Shown here: positions 10,966 through 21,948 of the stretch, piece by piece
Position numbering within the stretch: the stretch's first letter is position 1
Layout of the letters: each line of letters starts with the position of its first letter
Notes under the pieces: generated by a model
What the model was told of the DNA's origin: nothing
Seen by the model: only the letters and a program-made list of their open reading frames with translations
Database searches by the model: none
Translations under genes and position numbers: made by a program
Origin: Prorocentrum cordatum
Taxonomy: Eukaryota; Sar; Dinophyceae; Prorocentrales; Prorocentraceae
DNA: 64,000 bases
Assembly: GCA_963575745.1 (NCBI GenBank)
Contig: CAUYUJ010014002.1
Span: forward strand, 963,323 to 1,027,322
Direction of reading: 5' to 3'

Positions 10966-11300
10966 CGGCGTGAGGCAGCGCGAAGACGCCCTCGTTTCCA
11001 ATGTAGCGTGCCGCGCTGGCGGCCCGCGCGAACGGCCGCGTGAGGTCGCTGCGCCATCTCGCGTCAGCCCCGCTGTAGGTTTGTCGCTCGTGTGGCCGCG
11101 TGCGCTTCCAGAGCGCTCGGCCCCTGTGTGGGTTGCCCTCTGGCCCCTCCGCGTGTGTGATCAGAGGGCGCGTGGCATCCGCGCGATCCGCGCTGGGATC
11201 CAGAACAATTGTGCGTTCCAGCTTCGGGCTGCATATCCACCGCCAGGGCAGCCGATCTTCCTGGACCTCGGGGGGTGGGGGGACATGGATATATGGATAT
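10966..11300. other. Unique GC-rich spacer
   Basis: No gene or repeat recognised between the TCC and CT tracts. It ends in a short ATGGATATATGGATAT stretch at 11284-11299. Confidence 0.4.
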
Positions 11301-11424
11301 TTCTCGCTCTCTCTCTCTCTCTCTTTCTCTTTTTCTCTCTACCCCTCTCTCCCCCACTCTCTCTCTCTCTGTCTCTGTCTCGCTCTCTCTCTCTCTCTCT
11401 ATCACTTTCTCTGTTTGTTGTTTC

Positions 11425-11461
<37 letters not shown>

Positions 11462-11528
11462 TTCTCCCCCCCCCCGCGCTCTCTCTCTCTCTCTCTCTGT
11501 CTCGCTCTCTCTCTCTCTCTCTCTTTCG

Positions 11529-11560
<32 letters not shown>

Positions 11561-11612
11561 TTCTCTGTTTGCTCTCTCGCTCTCTCTCTCTCTCTCGCGC
11601 TCTCTCTCTCTC

Positions 11613-11643
<31 letters not shown>

Positions 11644-11649
11644 TTTTTT

Positions 11650-11688
<39 letters not shown>
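11301..11688 (+). repeat. (CT)n dinucleotide tract, about 390 bp
   Basis: A nearly continuous CT array with TTT, CCC and GCG interruptions every 20-60 bp. It is pyrimidine-only over long runs and therefore a candidate for triplex (H-DNA) formation. Confidence 0.95.
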
Positions 11689-11689
<1 letters not shown>

Positions 11690-11859
11690 TGTGTATAGAT
11701 ATAGAGAAGAGAGGGAGAGATGTGTACACAGATCTCTATATTCACACCAAAAAGAGGTGTATCTCGACATGCACATCGAGTGGCCTTCGGCCCACCCCGC
11801 CACCGTGCGCGGGTCGGCGGTCAGAGTCAGGAGGGGTGCTTCCTCGGGTCTCTTCGGAG

Positions 11860-12345
11860 CGCTCTCGGGGGCCTCTCGGGAAAAGTTTGGGGGCCTCTTG
11901 GGAGCCTCTTGGGGGCCTGTTGGGGCCTCTTGGGAGCCTCTTGGGAGCCTCCTGGGAGCCTCCTGGGGGGCCCTCGGGGCCGCGAGCTCGAAATGTCCGT
12001 TCGGGTCCCCGATCCACGCCGCCTTTGGGCCTTTGGGCTACCTTGGGGGCCTCTAGGGCCGTCTGGGAGCGTCGGGAAGCAGAAAAGGCGAGAACGCCAA
12101 CGACTTTCAAAAACCTAAGGGACAGTCATGATTTGGGACTCTTGGGGCACTCTTGGGAGGCCTCTTGGAGGCGTCTTGGGTCGTCTTGGGTCGTCTTGAA
12201 GACCTCTTGGGCCGACTGGGGCCATCTTGAGCTTCTTGGAGTGATCGTTCGGCGACTCGGGGCCCTCTTGGACCGTTTGGGGGGGCTCTTGGGGCCCTCG
12301 TGGCCCGTCTTGGGGCCCCCTTGGCCTCGAACAAGTCGCGCGAGA
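11860..12345 (+). repeat. Degenerate CTCTTGGGAGCC-type minisatellite
   Basis: Words such as CTCTTGGGAGC, CTCTTGGGGGCC and CGTCTTGGG recur every 10-18 bp at 11880-11980 and 12140-12330. They are separated by a less repetitive patch (11990-12120). The reading is strand-neutral and no gene is supported. Confidence 0.8.
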
Positions 12346-13389
12346 AGCTGCGAACTTTGCAATGTGGGCCCCGGACTCCGCAAAGAATTTTCAGGAGCGA
12401 GGATCGAGGCTTACAGGATTGGGCAATGGCTCTGATGACACGCCCAGTCCGTGCCCAGCGGCAGAGTGGCGGATAAACGTGCAGGCAGAATCATAGATAT
12501 AGATATTCGAGCCCCCCGGGGCCCACAAACATCCGTAGCCACTGCCTCTTTGTGTCCGGGCATCAGTTCCCAGGCTGTGGATATGTACAGATCCCAACCA
12601 GATTCCAGCCTCGCAGAAAACGGACGACGACAACGATCGACGACGACGCCTTCGTTTTCGAGGTTTTGAAGCTAGGTTCTCATTGCCACGGCTGGTCGCT
12701 GTCTGGGTGAATGGTCAGGGCGACCCGCGCGAGGGCGCTCCGCCGCCACGGCTGGAGAGGATGCCCGGGCAGAACACCCCTGGGAGAGGTCCGTGGAGGA
12801 CGTGGCATTGGGATCGCCACGACGTGGTGCCTTCCTGCGCCCCCAGGTATGAGAGCGGCCGCATCAGCAACCTGTGCATGCTTGCCGGCAGCATGTTTCC
12901 GCAGGAGGGGGCCGGACTCCGATCGAGACCCGGGCGTAGCGCTCTTTCAGACCGGCGCTCTCGCCGGCCTTTGGGCCACCGGACCCTCACGGACTGATCA
13001 GGCTCGAGGGATCGACCAGAAAACGGACGGCACCACCCCACCTACGGCCTTCCATGTCGCGTTACGGCCCATCGTGGGTCGGTCGCGTATATACCACGCA
13101 GAAGCCCACGCCAGATCTCATGGTGTATACGGCAGGCCCGCTGGGGCCGTCGGCGGGGTGGTGTCGTTTGTTCTCTTGCTCAAGAGATGCTGCCTGAAGG
13201 CTGGGTGAAGGGCTCCATGTCCAGCCGCACGGGAGGCTGATCGCGCTTCGCCGGTCGCGGCCGGGGACGGGCAGCTGCCCTTCTCGAGGCCGGCCTCGCG
13301 AGGGCGCGGAGGCGGCGGCGCGGTCGCGACTGCTCACGAATCTGACTGTTTGTGCGCGGCGTCGGGCCTCGGACACTTGGAGGCGCTCG
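12346..13389. other. Intergenic, no recognised feature
   Basis: Mixed-composition DNA. The sequence TCCGTAGCCA at 12532-12541 matches only the first part of the spliced leader and is not called. Open frames here are short and Arg/Gly-rich. Confidence 0.4.
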
Positions 13390-13615
13390 CACTCATATCC
13401 CATTCACACAAACACCACCCGTGCGGATAAACATTCACAGTTCTGCTTGGGCAAACACAGACTCACTTAAACTCAGGCGCACCGACACTCGGACCCGCTC
13501 GCACGGACTAATTCACACACTCAGACCCATTCACAGCTTCTCACACCTATCATGCGTCGCTCATGTTCAGACCACGCTAACACAAATTCAGTCACACTCA
13601 GATGCACTCACGCGC
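13390..13615 (+). repeat. Degenerate CACTCA/CACACT low-complexity stretch
   Basis: Loose repetition of CACTCA, CACACA and TCACAC words; G is depleted on the plus strand. It leads directly into the satellite that follows. Confidence 0.7.
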
Positions 13616-13635
13616 AGACTATCTCCCACTCGCCG

Positions 13636-15520
13636 TAGCAGGCTTGGCGCTTGGACACCCCAGGGAGGAGCCGCCCGGGGTGGTTGCAGGTCCCCGTTCG
13701 CGGCCAGATCGCTCGGATATATCAGACGGTTTGTGTGCTTGGTCGCTCAGACTCATCTATGTTGAGAGCCCAGTGATGATCCCGACAACGGCAGTCGTGG
13801 CGCTTGGGCACCCGACGGAGGAGATGCCAGGGGGTTCTGCAATTCCCCGTTCACGGCTTTGGGTACGTCGCAGGCGGTTTGTGTGCTTGGCTGTTCAGAA
13901 TGGCTTCTCCGGGGGTCCCAGTGATCACTGCGATATAGCGGGCGTGGTGTTTAGGTACCTCCGGAGCCGCCAGATGTATTAGCATGTCACCGTTCGCGGC
14001 CAGATTGTGGGGATGTCTCAAGCGGATTGCGCGCTTCGCTGCTAATATTATGTCGGGCGTGTCCCCCTACAGGGGGATTTTCGACGAAAAATCAAAAATA
14101 CGCCAAAAATGCTCCAAGAAGGTCGAAAAACATTCCAAAAATAGTCCCCAGACTATTTTTGGATTATTTTTTTGTTATTTCTGGGGTATGTTTTGTTTTT
14201 TCGTCGAAAATCTCCCTGTAGGGGGACACGCCCGACTTAATGCTAATACCCATCCCCCATAACCCACGGACCAAAGCAGTGCCGCAGATGTGGCACTGGG
14301 GCGCCCCGAGGAGGAGCTGCCGGGGGTGTTCGCATCTCCCCGTTCGCGGCCAGACTGTGGTCATACCCCAAGCGATTTGCGTGTTCGACTGAAGTTTTGT
14401 TTTTTTGTTTATTTAAAATCATTTTCTCGAAATTTGAAAGGTCGTTAGAGCTCTAGTATTTTTCCCCATATTCGATCTTATTCCGCTCGCTATCTTAATC
14501 TCAGGTCGATCGGGTACGTATCACTGTCAAAAAGCACTCAGGCGGGATCGGCCGTCTCTTTTGAGAGCCTTGTGATCGTTCCGGTATGGCAGGCGTGGCG
14601 CTGGGCCATCCCATCCGCCAGGGGTGTTAGCATTTCCCCGTCTGCGGCCAGACTGTGGTCATACCCCAAGCGGTTTGCGTGTTCGCTGGCTCCGACTCGT
14701 CTGCATCGCTCGGACGTGTGCATTTTTCTTTCGGCGAGGACTATCGAGGAGCCTCCTTGATCATTTGGCGAAAAAGTCACGCACGAAACCGAAGAAAACA
14801 CAGGGAATGGACGCCCAGTTGAGAGCCTTGTGATCATTCCGGTATGGCAGGCGTGGCGCTTGGGCATCCCGTCCGCCAGGGGTGTTGGCATTTCCCCGCT
14901 CGCGGCCAGATTGTGGTCATGCCCCAAGCGATTTGCGTGTTCGCTGGCTCCGACTCGTCTCTTTTGACTTGGCATCGCTCGGACGTGTGCATTTTTCTTT
15001 TGGCGAGGACCATCGAGGAGCATCCTTGATCATTTGGCGAAAAAACCACGCACGAAACCGAAACACCGAAAAAATCAGGGAATGGACGTCCGAGCGATGC
15101 CCAGTTGAGAGCCTTGTGATCATTCTGGTATGTCAGGCGTGGAGCTTGGGCATCCCATCCGCAAGGGGTGTTTGCATTTCCCCGTTCGCGGCCCGATCGT
15201 GGGGGTGTGTCAGGCGGCTTGCGTGTTTGCTTGCTCGGACTCGTCCCTTTTGAGGGCCCAGTGGCTACCCCGTTTTTGCGGGCGTGGGACTTGGCCACCC
15301 CAGAGGGGGAGCCGCCAGGGGTGTTTCCATGGCTCCGTTGTCGGCCAGATTGCGGGAACCTCTCAAGGGAAAACGGCGGTTTTGGCACCCCCGGCCCTGT
15401 TCCCTTTCAGGGCCCCCAAATCATCCCGATACAGCAGGCATGACACTTGGGCACCCCACGGGGGAGCCGCCAGGGAGCGTTCAATCGAATGGTGTTTTTT
15501 GGATACCTCTGGAGGGGGCC
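13636..15520 (+). repeat. Diverged satellite, nine units, two unit lengths
   Basis: Units begin with a variant of GCGTGGCGCTTGGGCATCC at 13642, 13796, 13942, 14289, 14593, 14851, 15137, 15292 and 15439. Each continues with a GAGGAG..GCC..GGGGT segment, then CCCCGTTCGCGGCCAGA and CAAGCGGTTTGCGTG. The short unit is about 150 bp. Units 5-7 carry an extra block of about 100 bp (TTTTTCTTT, GGCGAGGAC, CATTTGGCG words), giving spacings of 258 and 286 bp. Unit 3 is interrupted by the MITE at 14048-14240. Confidence 0.9.
14048..14240. mobile_element. MITE family M1, copy 1 (193 bp)
   Basis: The terminal inverted repeats are about 40 bp: left TTATGTCGGGCGTGTCCCCC..., right complement TTAAGTCGGGCGTGTCCCCC..., with two mismatches over the first 40 bp. 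The element is bounded by a perfect 8-bp direct repeat TGCTAATA (14040-14047 and 14241-14248), the target-site duplication. The AT-rich interior has no coding capacity. An 8-bp duplication is typical of hAT- or P-type transposases, but the termini do not settle which. Confidence 0.92.
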
Positions 15521-16379
15521 CTTTCTGTACGGAACGGCTCTCCATTCGGTCGTGTCGTCATCAGAATGCGTTCCAGGCAGTGCAGGTCGGGGGAGGGGAT
15601 TTTGAGTTGAGGGGGCGGTGAGGCATGCCAACGACGGATGCTTTGGAGCGCCTTAGCCCCGTTGGTTGGCCCAGATTCCTGGAGTCAACATCCTGTAGAG
15701 CACTGTGGCCTGATGTAGCATACGGCCTGGGGCCACCTGGGTCTAGACCGCACAGGCTGGGCCAACGAATCAACAGAGCCTGGGCACCGTGGCCAGCGAC
15801 TACAGCGTGGAAGTGCATCTTGGCATCGAGGCACCCTCCAAGGCCGCGTGAAGTCATTGGCACCATACTTTGTCATCGCAGCCCCTCGGCAGTTCGGGGA
15901 TGCACCCACCTGAGCCACCTGTCTCTTCATGGTCTGTTCTTCCTCACCTGCCTCCTTCAACGTTGCGGTATCTTCAGCAGCTGAGGATCGGATGAAGCAG
16001 GGTCGGGACAAATCAGGTGGTGGGGGGGGGGGGAAACTCGAGGATATGCACGTCTGGTACGGCTGGACCGCGGTTCATAACGCCCAAAACTTGATGACAT
16101 AATACCACCACGTCATGTATCAACACATGCTTGATTGATCTAGTGGGTTATCGTTGTACGAGTGGGTGTAGCAGACAATTTCAGTTGACTATCTTCTGAG
16201 GTTGTACTAGGTCTGTTGGTACAGTCCGTGCAAGAACTGATTGACCTTTGAATACCACTCAGCGTGTTACAGGTGTCTGACTTCTATTTCCGACCGTTGG
16301 TTTGAAATGACCGACGGCCACAAATTGACCAACGGTCCGAGGGTCACACATGACCGCTGGCATTGTTGCCCACAATTTC
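15521..16379. other. Intergenic, no firm feature
   Basis: A minus-strand frame at 15685-16011 begins with a plausible Glu/Lys-rich helix but turns into Arg/Pro/Ser-rich sequence, so it is not called. From 16060 to 16380 the DNA is less GC-rich and shows no repeat. Confidence 0.35.
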
Positions 16380-16610
16380 TGCTAGCGGGTTTGACGCATG
16401 AAGGTTCGGCACTCCAGCATGAGTGGTCGACGCACGGGTGGTCGAAACCCACGCATGAGCGGGTCAAGGCATGAAGGGTTGTTGCCCGCGTGAGAGGGTC
16501 AATGCATGAAGGGCCCATGCCTCAGACAGTGGTGGCCAACGCATGAAGGGCCAAGGCCCCAGTGCATGAGAGGCCGACGCGTACGGATCATGATGGGTCA
16601 ATGTATGAAG
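16380..16610 (+). repeat. Degenerate GCATGAAGGG / GCATGAG repeat
   Basis: GCATGAAGG or GCATGAG-type words occur at irregular 20-45-bp spacing (about 16397, 16418, 16452, 16469, 16502, 16541, 16563). This is a decayed minisatellite. Confidence 0.75.
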
Positions 16611-16684
16611 GGCTGATTCCCCAGCAGGGGTGGGTCCTCGGCTCTCACCTCCGCGCGACACCCCTGCCGTCACTCTGACCACTG

Positions 16685-16910
16685 CTCCTTAGCAGGAGCG
16701 CGGGAGGAAGAAGGGGAAGAGAGCGTGGAAAGGAAGGGAAGGAAGGAGAGAGTGAGCGTCCCGAGTTCCAGTGATCTCGTGCCTCGAAAGGTTTGAAGCC
16801 CCGCGCCTGCAACGGCTGTATGGACGACTCTGGGCCGTCCAAGCAGGCCAGAGATGAGCAGACACACGGATGCCAACATCTGTTCGTCAACAGGGATCGG
16901 CATCCCAGCT
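16685..16910 (+). repeat. Diverged direct duplication, copy A
   Basis: The segment from GAGTTCCAGTGATCTCGTGC through GGATGCCAA pairs with copy B at 17370-17630, in the same order and orientation; shared words include CTCGTGC, GGGCCGTCC, GCGGATGCCAA-like and GATGAGC. Identity is roughly two thirds by eye. No coding call. Confidence 0.65.
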
Positions 16911-17369
16911 CGCACCTCACCGGGGTGCGCCATGAAGACGCAGCGCAGTCAGCCCGCACCGTAAGGACGAGCGACTTTCCAAGATTCCTCTCGCATCGGC
17001 CCATCTTTGGCCGCTTTCGTTGGCCGCGCCTTGCCCATCAAAGAGTCGGCATGGTCTCCCCAAGGCCCCTTGCATCCTCCATCGTGCGTCCTTGGTGTGC
17101 GGGCTGACAGCAGAGCTGTGCCGCGGGGCCGGCTGACCGACGCCGGGGGGGGGGGGCAGGCGACGGGGGCCAGGGAGCAGCTCCCTCGGCGACACGTTCA
17201 AAGCAGCAGCTCGTGTGGAGGGAGGGGCAGGTCAGGTCAGAGGCCGTGCATCTGTGAGACGCGTTGGCAAGCGCATCCGGACCAGTGTTGGACCCGTGCT
17301 TGGTGGTGTGCCTACCTCCAGGTTGTGATAGCGCGCGGCGGAGAAAGGAGCGCATCACGATTGTGGCGC

Positions 17370-17630
17370 TGAAACAAGGAGCGCAACGCGACCGTGAGGG
17401 GGCATGGGGGGGGCAATAGGACAGAAAAGGCAGATGAACCGCTCGAGCTCCCAGGACCTCGTGCTTTGTGAAATGTGGCACGCCGCGCCCGCAGCGGCTG
17501 CACGAACAGCCTTGGGCCGTCCCACCAGGCTGGTGATGAGCTCACTCGCAAGGCAAGTATATAGACCAACTTGGTTGTCAATGGAGTCTGCGAGGCTTGC
17601 GACGGGGTGGCGGATGCCAATACCCGTCCA
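17370..17630 (+). repeat. Diverged direct duplication, copy B
   Basis: Partner of 16685-16910, displaced by about 690 bp. Collinear words: GAGCTCCCAGGACCTCGTGC, TTGGGCCGTCCCACCAGGC, GCGGATGCCAATACC. Confidence 0.65.
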
Positions 17631-18139
17631 TTGACCGTCCAAGGAGCGGGTATTTGCTTGAAGTGATTTACCCCGTTGAACTACTTGGCAACAGAAACAC
17701 GTTCCCTGTATCGCCCCTGTGGCGTACTCCGAAGGGTTCGGGTGGTGTTGATCGAAGACCAATGGCCACCTTCCACACGTCCCATGCGTCCCCCCCTACT
17801 ACCCAAAGGATCCCTGCGCACCTTCGGGACGGGGAGGCGGAGGAGGAGAAGAACGGGAGGAGGAGGACCTGCATTTCGGACTTGCAGTGATGATTCTGGC
17901 CCTGGGGCCGCTTTACCACCCTGGCGTAACCCAGCAACCGCCCCGCTGTGCCGGATTGAATGGGGGCGGGGCGGGCTCGGGCGCGGGGAGAGAGGAAAAG
18001 GAGCGACAGGGAGGGCGGGGGCGGGGGCGGGGAGAGGAGGGGGAGAAGGCGGCAAGAGGAAGAGGGGGACGGGGGGCGAAGGGGCGGGACGGAGGAGGTG
18101 GAACAGGGGGAAAGGGCAACAGAGGGGGACAAGGCGCGC
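17631..18139. other. Spacer with G-rich patch
   Basis: No gene. 17940-18130 is a GGGGAG/GGGGCGGGG-rich stretch on the plus strand, with potential for G-quadruplexes. Confidence 0.4.
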
Positions 18140-19345
18140 GGCACGAGGGAGAACGCTGCCCACGGCAGCGCCCAGCCGGTTGCACAACGCTGCCAGGACG
18201 CCGGCCAGGTGCTTCCCCCTCGCGAGCTCAGGTCGTCCGCCGGGTGGCAGGGGAGGGGGCGGGGACGAGCTATAGGTGCGCTCGCGTCATAGCTGACGTC
18301 CTGCGCCTCCCTATACTGTCCCTTACCATGGCGCAGATCTCCCCTCCCTTTGCCCAGTCGGATGCCGGGCAGGGTATAGTGATCCCTGGAGGGTACGCGA
18401 TGCATATCGCGAAGCACGCCGTGAATCTCGAGGAGAGCGAAGCCGCCAATACGAGCGCCCCCTGGAGCGGCCCCCGCCTCGCGTCCTGCCGAGCTGTGCC
18501 TCCCGGGCACTCCCATACCCTCGCGAGCTCCGGGCGCCCGCCGGGTCGCAGGGGCACGGGGCGGGCGGGGGGGGGGGGAAGGCGGCGCGCGGCGCGCGGG
18601 AGAGAATGCTGCGCGCGGCGCCAAGAGGTTGAGGCCGCCGCCATACTTTCTGCGGCCGCCCGCGAAGTATCCCTCCCCCCTCTCGAGCTCCAGCCGCCCG
18701 CCATGCGGCAGGGGTTGGGCAGGGGACGCAGCGCGCGTGAGAGAACGCTTCCTGCAGCGGCGCCCAGCCGACGACACGCACCAGGAACTCGAAGCCGCCA
18801 CCGAGCGCCCCATGGAGCGGCCCCCGCCTCCCCTCCTCCAGGTCGCCTGCCAGGCACTCCCACCGTCGCGAGCTCCAGCCGCCCGCTGGGGCCCGCGGGG
18901 GAACGCTGCCACCGGGCGCCCCGTGGATCCCCGTGGAACGGCCTCCCCTCTGCGTCTGCCAGGTCGCCAGCAGCTACTCCCCCGGCGTTCGCTCCAGCTG
19001 TCCGCTGGGTGGCATGGACGCGGGGGGGTGGGAAAGAAGGCGCGCGGCGCGCGAGAGAACGCTGCCTACGGCAGCTCCCGGCCGGGGCCCAGCACCAGGC
19101 GCTCGAAGCCACCGCCGAGCGCCCCGTGAAACTTCCCCCGTTCCGCTTCCGCTGCCATGTACTCCCCCCGCGCAAGCTCCAGCTGGCCTGTGAGTGGCAT
19201 GTCTGGGGGGAAGGAGCCGCGAGGCGCGCGGGAGAGCGCTGCCAACGGGATCGCCCGAACGGAGACCAGCACAAGGAGCTCGAAGCCGCCGCCGAGCGTC
19301 CCGTAGAGCGGCCCCAGCTTCGCCTCCGTCACGTCGCTTGCTGGG
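18140..19345 (+). repeat. Large-unit tandem repeat, about 150-180 bp unit, 6-7 copies
   Basis: A head GCGCGCGAGAGAACGCTGCC recurs near 18148, 18598, 18737, 18895, 19050 and 19227. It is followed by a CTCGAAGCCGCC..GAGCGCCCC block, a CTCC-rich block with CGCGAGCTCC, and CCGCTGGGTGGCA. A degenerate unit without a clear head covers 18430-18560. The long plus and minus open frames here exist because every unit has the same GC-rich composition. Shared peptides between frames reflect the repeat, not a gene. Confidence 0.85.
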
Positions 19346-19375
19346 TGCCGTGCTCCGCCTGTGCAATGTTGGTTG

Positions 19376-19752
19376 GTGGAGGGGAGAGGAAGAAGCGGAG
19401 GAGGAGGAGGAGGAGGAGGAGGAGGAGGAGGAGGAGGAGGAGAAGGCGGAGGGGTAGGGAGAGGAGGAGGAGGGAGGAGGGGAGGAGGAGGAGGGGCGGA
19501 AGGAGAGGAGGGGGAAGAAGGGGAAGGGGAGGAAGGGGAGGAAAGGGAAAAAAGGGAGGAGGAGGAGAAGGAGGAGGAGGAGGATGAGGAGGAGGAGGAG
19601 GAGGGGGAGGAGGAGGGTGGGAAGAAAGGAGGGAGGGAGGGAGGCAGGGATGGATGGAGGCAGGGGGGAGGAGGAGGACGGAGGAGGAGGGAGGAGGAGG
19701 GAGGAGGGGGAAGAGGAGGAGGGAGGAGGAGGGGGGGGAGGCGGAGGAGGGG
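19376..19752 (+). repeat. (GGA)n polypurine tract, about 375 bp
   Basis: Almost purely purine on the plus strand, with only scattered C or T. It lies about 180 bp upstream of the first bestrophin exon called here. Confidence 0.95.
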
Positions 19753-19936
19753 TAGGCCATGGGTGCGATTCAGGACAGATCGGGGGGGAGTTTGAGGTGA
19801 CAGGGATGGGTTCGCAGCCGATTTCTCGTCCGCAGTCCCTGAGACCCCCCCCAACAACAAACATCAAAAGGTGTAGGAACAAGGGGGGGCTCAGGGATAC
19901 ACCCCCAGGGCGGGTTACTCGAACGCGCCCCTATCG

Positions 19937-21948
19937 ATGATTGACGCCCCCATGGTATACTCCCGAGCTGGGGCCGAGCATAGTGGCCCCGCCGAAAACC
20001 CAGCGGAGTCGAGGATTGCAGTCGCCATGACCCCGCAAAGAGGGGGGGAGGAGGTGGATGAGGGGCAGGCCATGAAGATATCCGTCCCCAACGGCGTCCT
20101 GACGGCCGTGCTCACGTACGCGGTCTACCAGTTGGAGGCCCTGGGGAGCGTCGACCTGGACAACATCCTGATGAAGGATCCCGGCAGTGCCAATGGGGAT
20201 CACCACTAGGGGGGCCGCCAACGCCTCCTGGAAATCGAGCATCGAGGAGGAGGGATGATCGAGGATCGAGCAGATTTGGGGCGTTTCTGAAAGCCGTTGT
20301 GGGTCCAATGGGGGGTCCTGGGCGTCCACGGGGTATCCGTCTCCTGGAGGAGGTAGCGACCCCACTCCAGTGGGGATCTCCTTTGGAACGGCTTGGTAAG
20401 GACAACGCCATCTGGGGGGGCTTCAGCTTCCTGCTGGGCTTCCTCGTGGTGTTCCGCACGTCGCAGGCGTACAGCCGCTTCTGGGAGGGCTGCACGTCCA
20501 CCCACAACATGGGCGCTGAGTGGTTCGACGCCTGCAGCTCGCTGATAGCCTTCTGCAAGCACGCCGCGCCCGAGAAGCAGCAGGAGGTGTGGAGGTTCCA
20601 GAACCTTGTGGTGCGGCTCTTCAGCATGCTGCATTCTTCAGCGCTCGGGGACATCGAGGACTGCAGTCACGGTCTGGACGTGTCTGCGTATCAGGCCTTC
20701 CGGATGGAGCTGATCGATGCGTCGGCGATCGACGAGGTGAGCTTAAAAACCATCAGAGATTCGGACTCCAAAGTCGAGCTTATCTTCCAGTGGATCCAGC
20801 AGATAATCGTGGTGAACATCAACACAGGCGTGATGACCATACCACCACCGATCTTGACGCGCTCGTTCCAAGAGATGGCCAGCGGCATGGTGCACTTCCA
20901 CAACGCTTTGAAGATCTCGACAATCCCCTTCCCCTTTCCCTACGCGCAGACCTGCGAGCTCATGCTGTGGATGCACTGGATGATGGTACCTTTCATCGTT
21001 TGCCAGTGGGTAGACATATGGTGGCTTGCAGGAATGTTCGCCTTTATCCAGGTGTTTTGCTTCTGGATCATCAACATGATATCCATAGAAATCGAACACC
21101 CTTTCGGCTCCGACCCTAACGACATTGACGCGTTGCAGATGCAGAAGATGATGAACTGCCACCTGCGCCTGCTGGTCAAGGATTCCACGAAGAGGACCCC
21201 AACATTGATCCACGACGATGTCAAAACGCACTTTCAGCGTGTCGTCGACGATGAGGGCGATGACGACGACGAGGGACGGATCACGAGAATTCAATCGCGG
21301 CGCTCATTCTTCAATATTTGGACGACCATGTGCATGGACGAGAACACGACCGAAGGGGGCGGCCACGTGACAATTGCTGGCCGTGTGAGCAGCGTCCCCA
21401 TGCGCAACAGCACTGTCTCTGAGAATTCTGAGAGGGCCGAAGGGGACGGCCGAGTGACCATTGCTGGCCGTGTGAGCAGCGTCCCCAAACGCAACAGCAG
21501 TGTCTGTCAGAATTCTGGGGCCTCGAGGAGCACGATTCGTGGCAGCATGCGAAGGTCCGAAGCCCGTGGCAGCTTGTGGAGTCGTGCTTCCTTCAGCACT
21601 AGCGGCGCCCAGGCCGTGCCGCCCCTGAAGCTGCCGCTGGGGACCACTAGCGAGCTGGAGCAGTCGCTGGCGAAGCCGGCGGTGTCGACCGACGCGGAGG
21701 CCAACATGGGCAGCAGAGACAGCAGAGAGGCACGATCGGACGACGGCGCAAGCGACAGGCCGTGGACGCCGTCGGCCAGCTCCAGCAGCGAGAGGCCAGA
21801 GCCGGTCCTGCAGCCGGAGGTGTCTCACGGCGCCAGGCCCCCGAGCAGCCAGGAGCGCGCGGGGCTGGGCCACGGAGCTCCGCGGAGACCAGGCGCCGGC
21901 TCGTGGCAGGCAAAGGGGCGCTGGAGATGCAGCGGCAGAGGGAGCTGA
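19937..21948 (+). CDS. Bestrophin-like anion channel, two visible exons
   Basis: Exon 1 is 19937-20176 (or begins at 20069 after an AG acceptor, which would make the upstream part intron). Exon 2 is 20401-21948. Joined in phase 0, they give up to 595 residues. Family marks: PNGVLTAVLTYAVYQLE, then WGGFSFLLGFLVVFRTSQAY and SRFWEG across the junction region, IPFPFPYAQ (pore helix), and IEHPFGSDPNDID near residue 310, the equivalent of the bestrophin NPFG-acidic segment. Several hydrophobic helices follow this order. The last 200 residues are Ser/Arg-rich, probably cytosolic or stromal, and contain a 29-residue tandem repeat. Bestrophins are pentameric Cl-/HCO3- channels; in algae some serve carbon concentration at thylakoids. 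No targeting peptide is visible, and the usual N-terminal helix is short, so an upstream exon is probably missing from this call. Confidence 0.88.
20177..20400 (+). mobile_element. GA-AG intron with terminal inverted repeats (introner-like)
   Basis: Removing 20177-20400 joins ATGAAG to GACAAC in frame and restores the bestrophin core. The intron starts with GA and ends with AG, and AAG|GA stands at both borders, as after a target-site duplication. The first 43 bp and the complement of the last 45 bp pair at about 28 of 38 positions aligned by eye (shared GATC-CCACT-G block at 20198-20219 and 20356-20378). This is the build of introner elements, MITE-like units that create introns. Confidence 0.7.
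21352..21522 (+). repeat. 87-bp in-frame tandem duplication in the bestrophin tail
   Basis: Two copies offset by 87 bp encode 29-residue units, each with VTIAGRVSSVP and Arg-Asn-Ser followed by a Ser/Thr cluster. The frame is kept and substitutions are modest, so it seems to be tolerated coding sequence. Confidence 0.9.

Noticed and set aside
11720-12056. Plus frame that could extend through the CTCTTGGGAGCC repeats
   Set aside because: The frame is carried by the minisatellite and has no start context or domain.
12532-12541. TCCGTAGCCA, a match to the start of the spliced leader
   Set aside because: Only 10 bp match and the diagnostic ATTTTGGCTC core is missing.
17668-19587. Very long open frames on both strands (over 300 codons)
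   Set aside because: They overlap a GC-rich 150-180-bp tandem repeat. The products are Arg/Pro/Ala-rich and every frame is open because stop codons are rare in the repeat.
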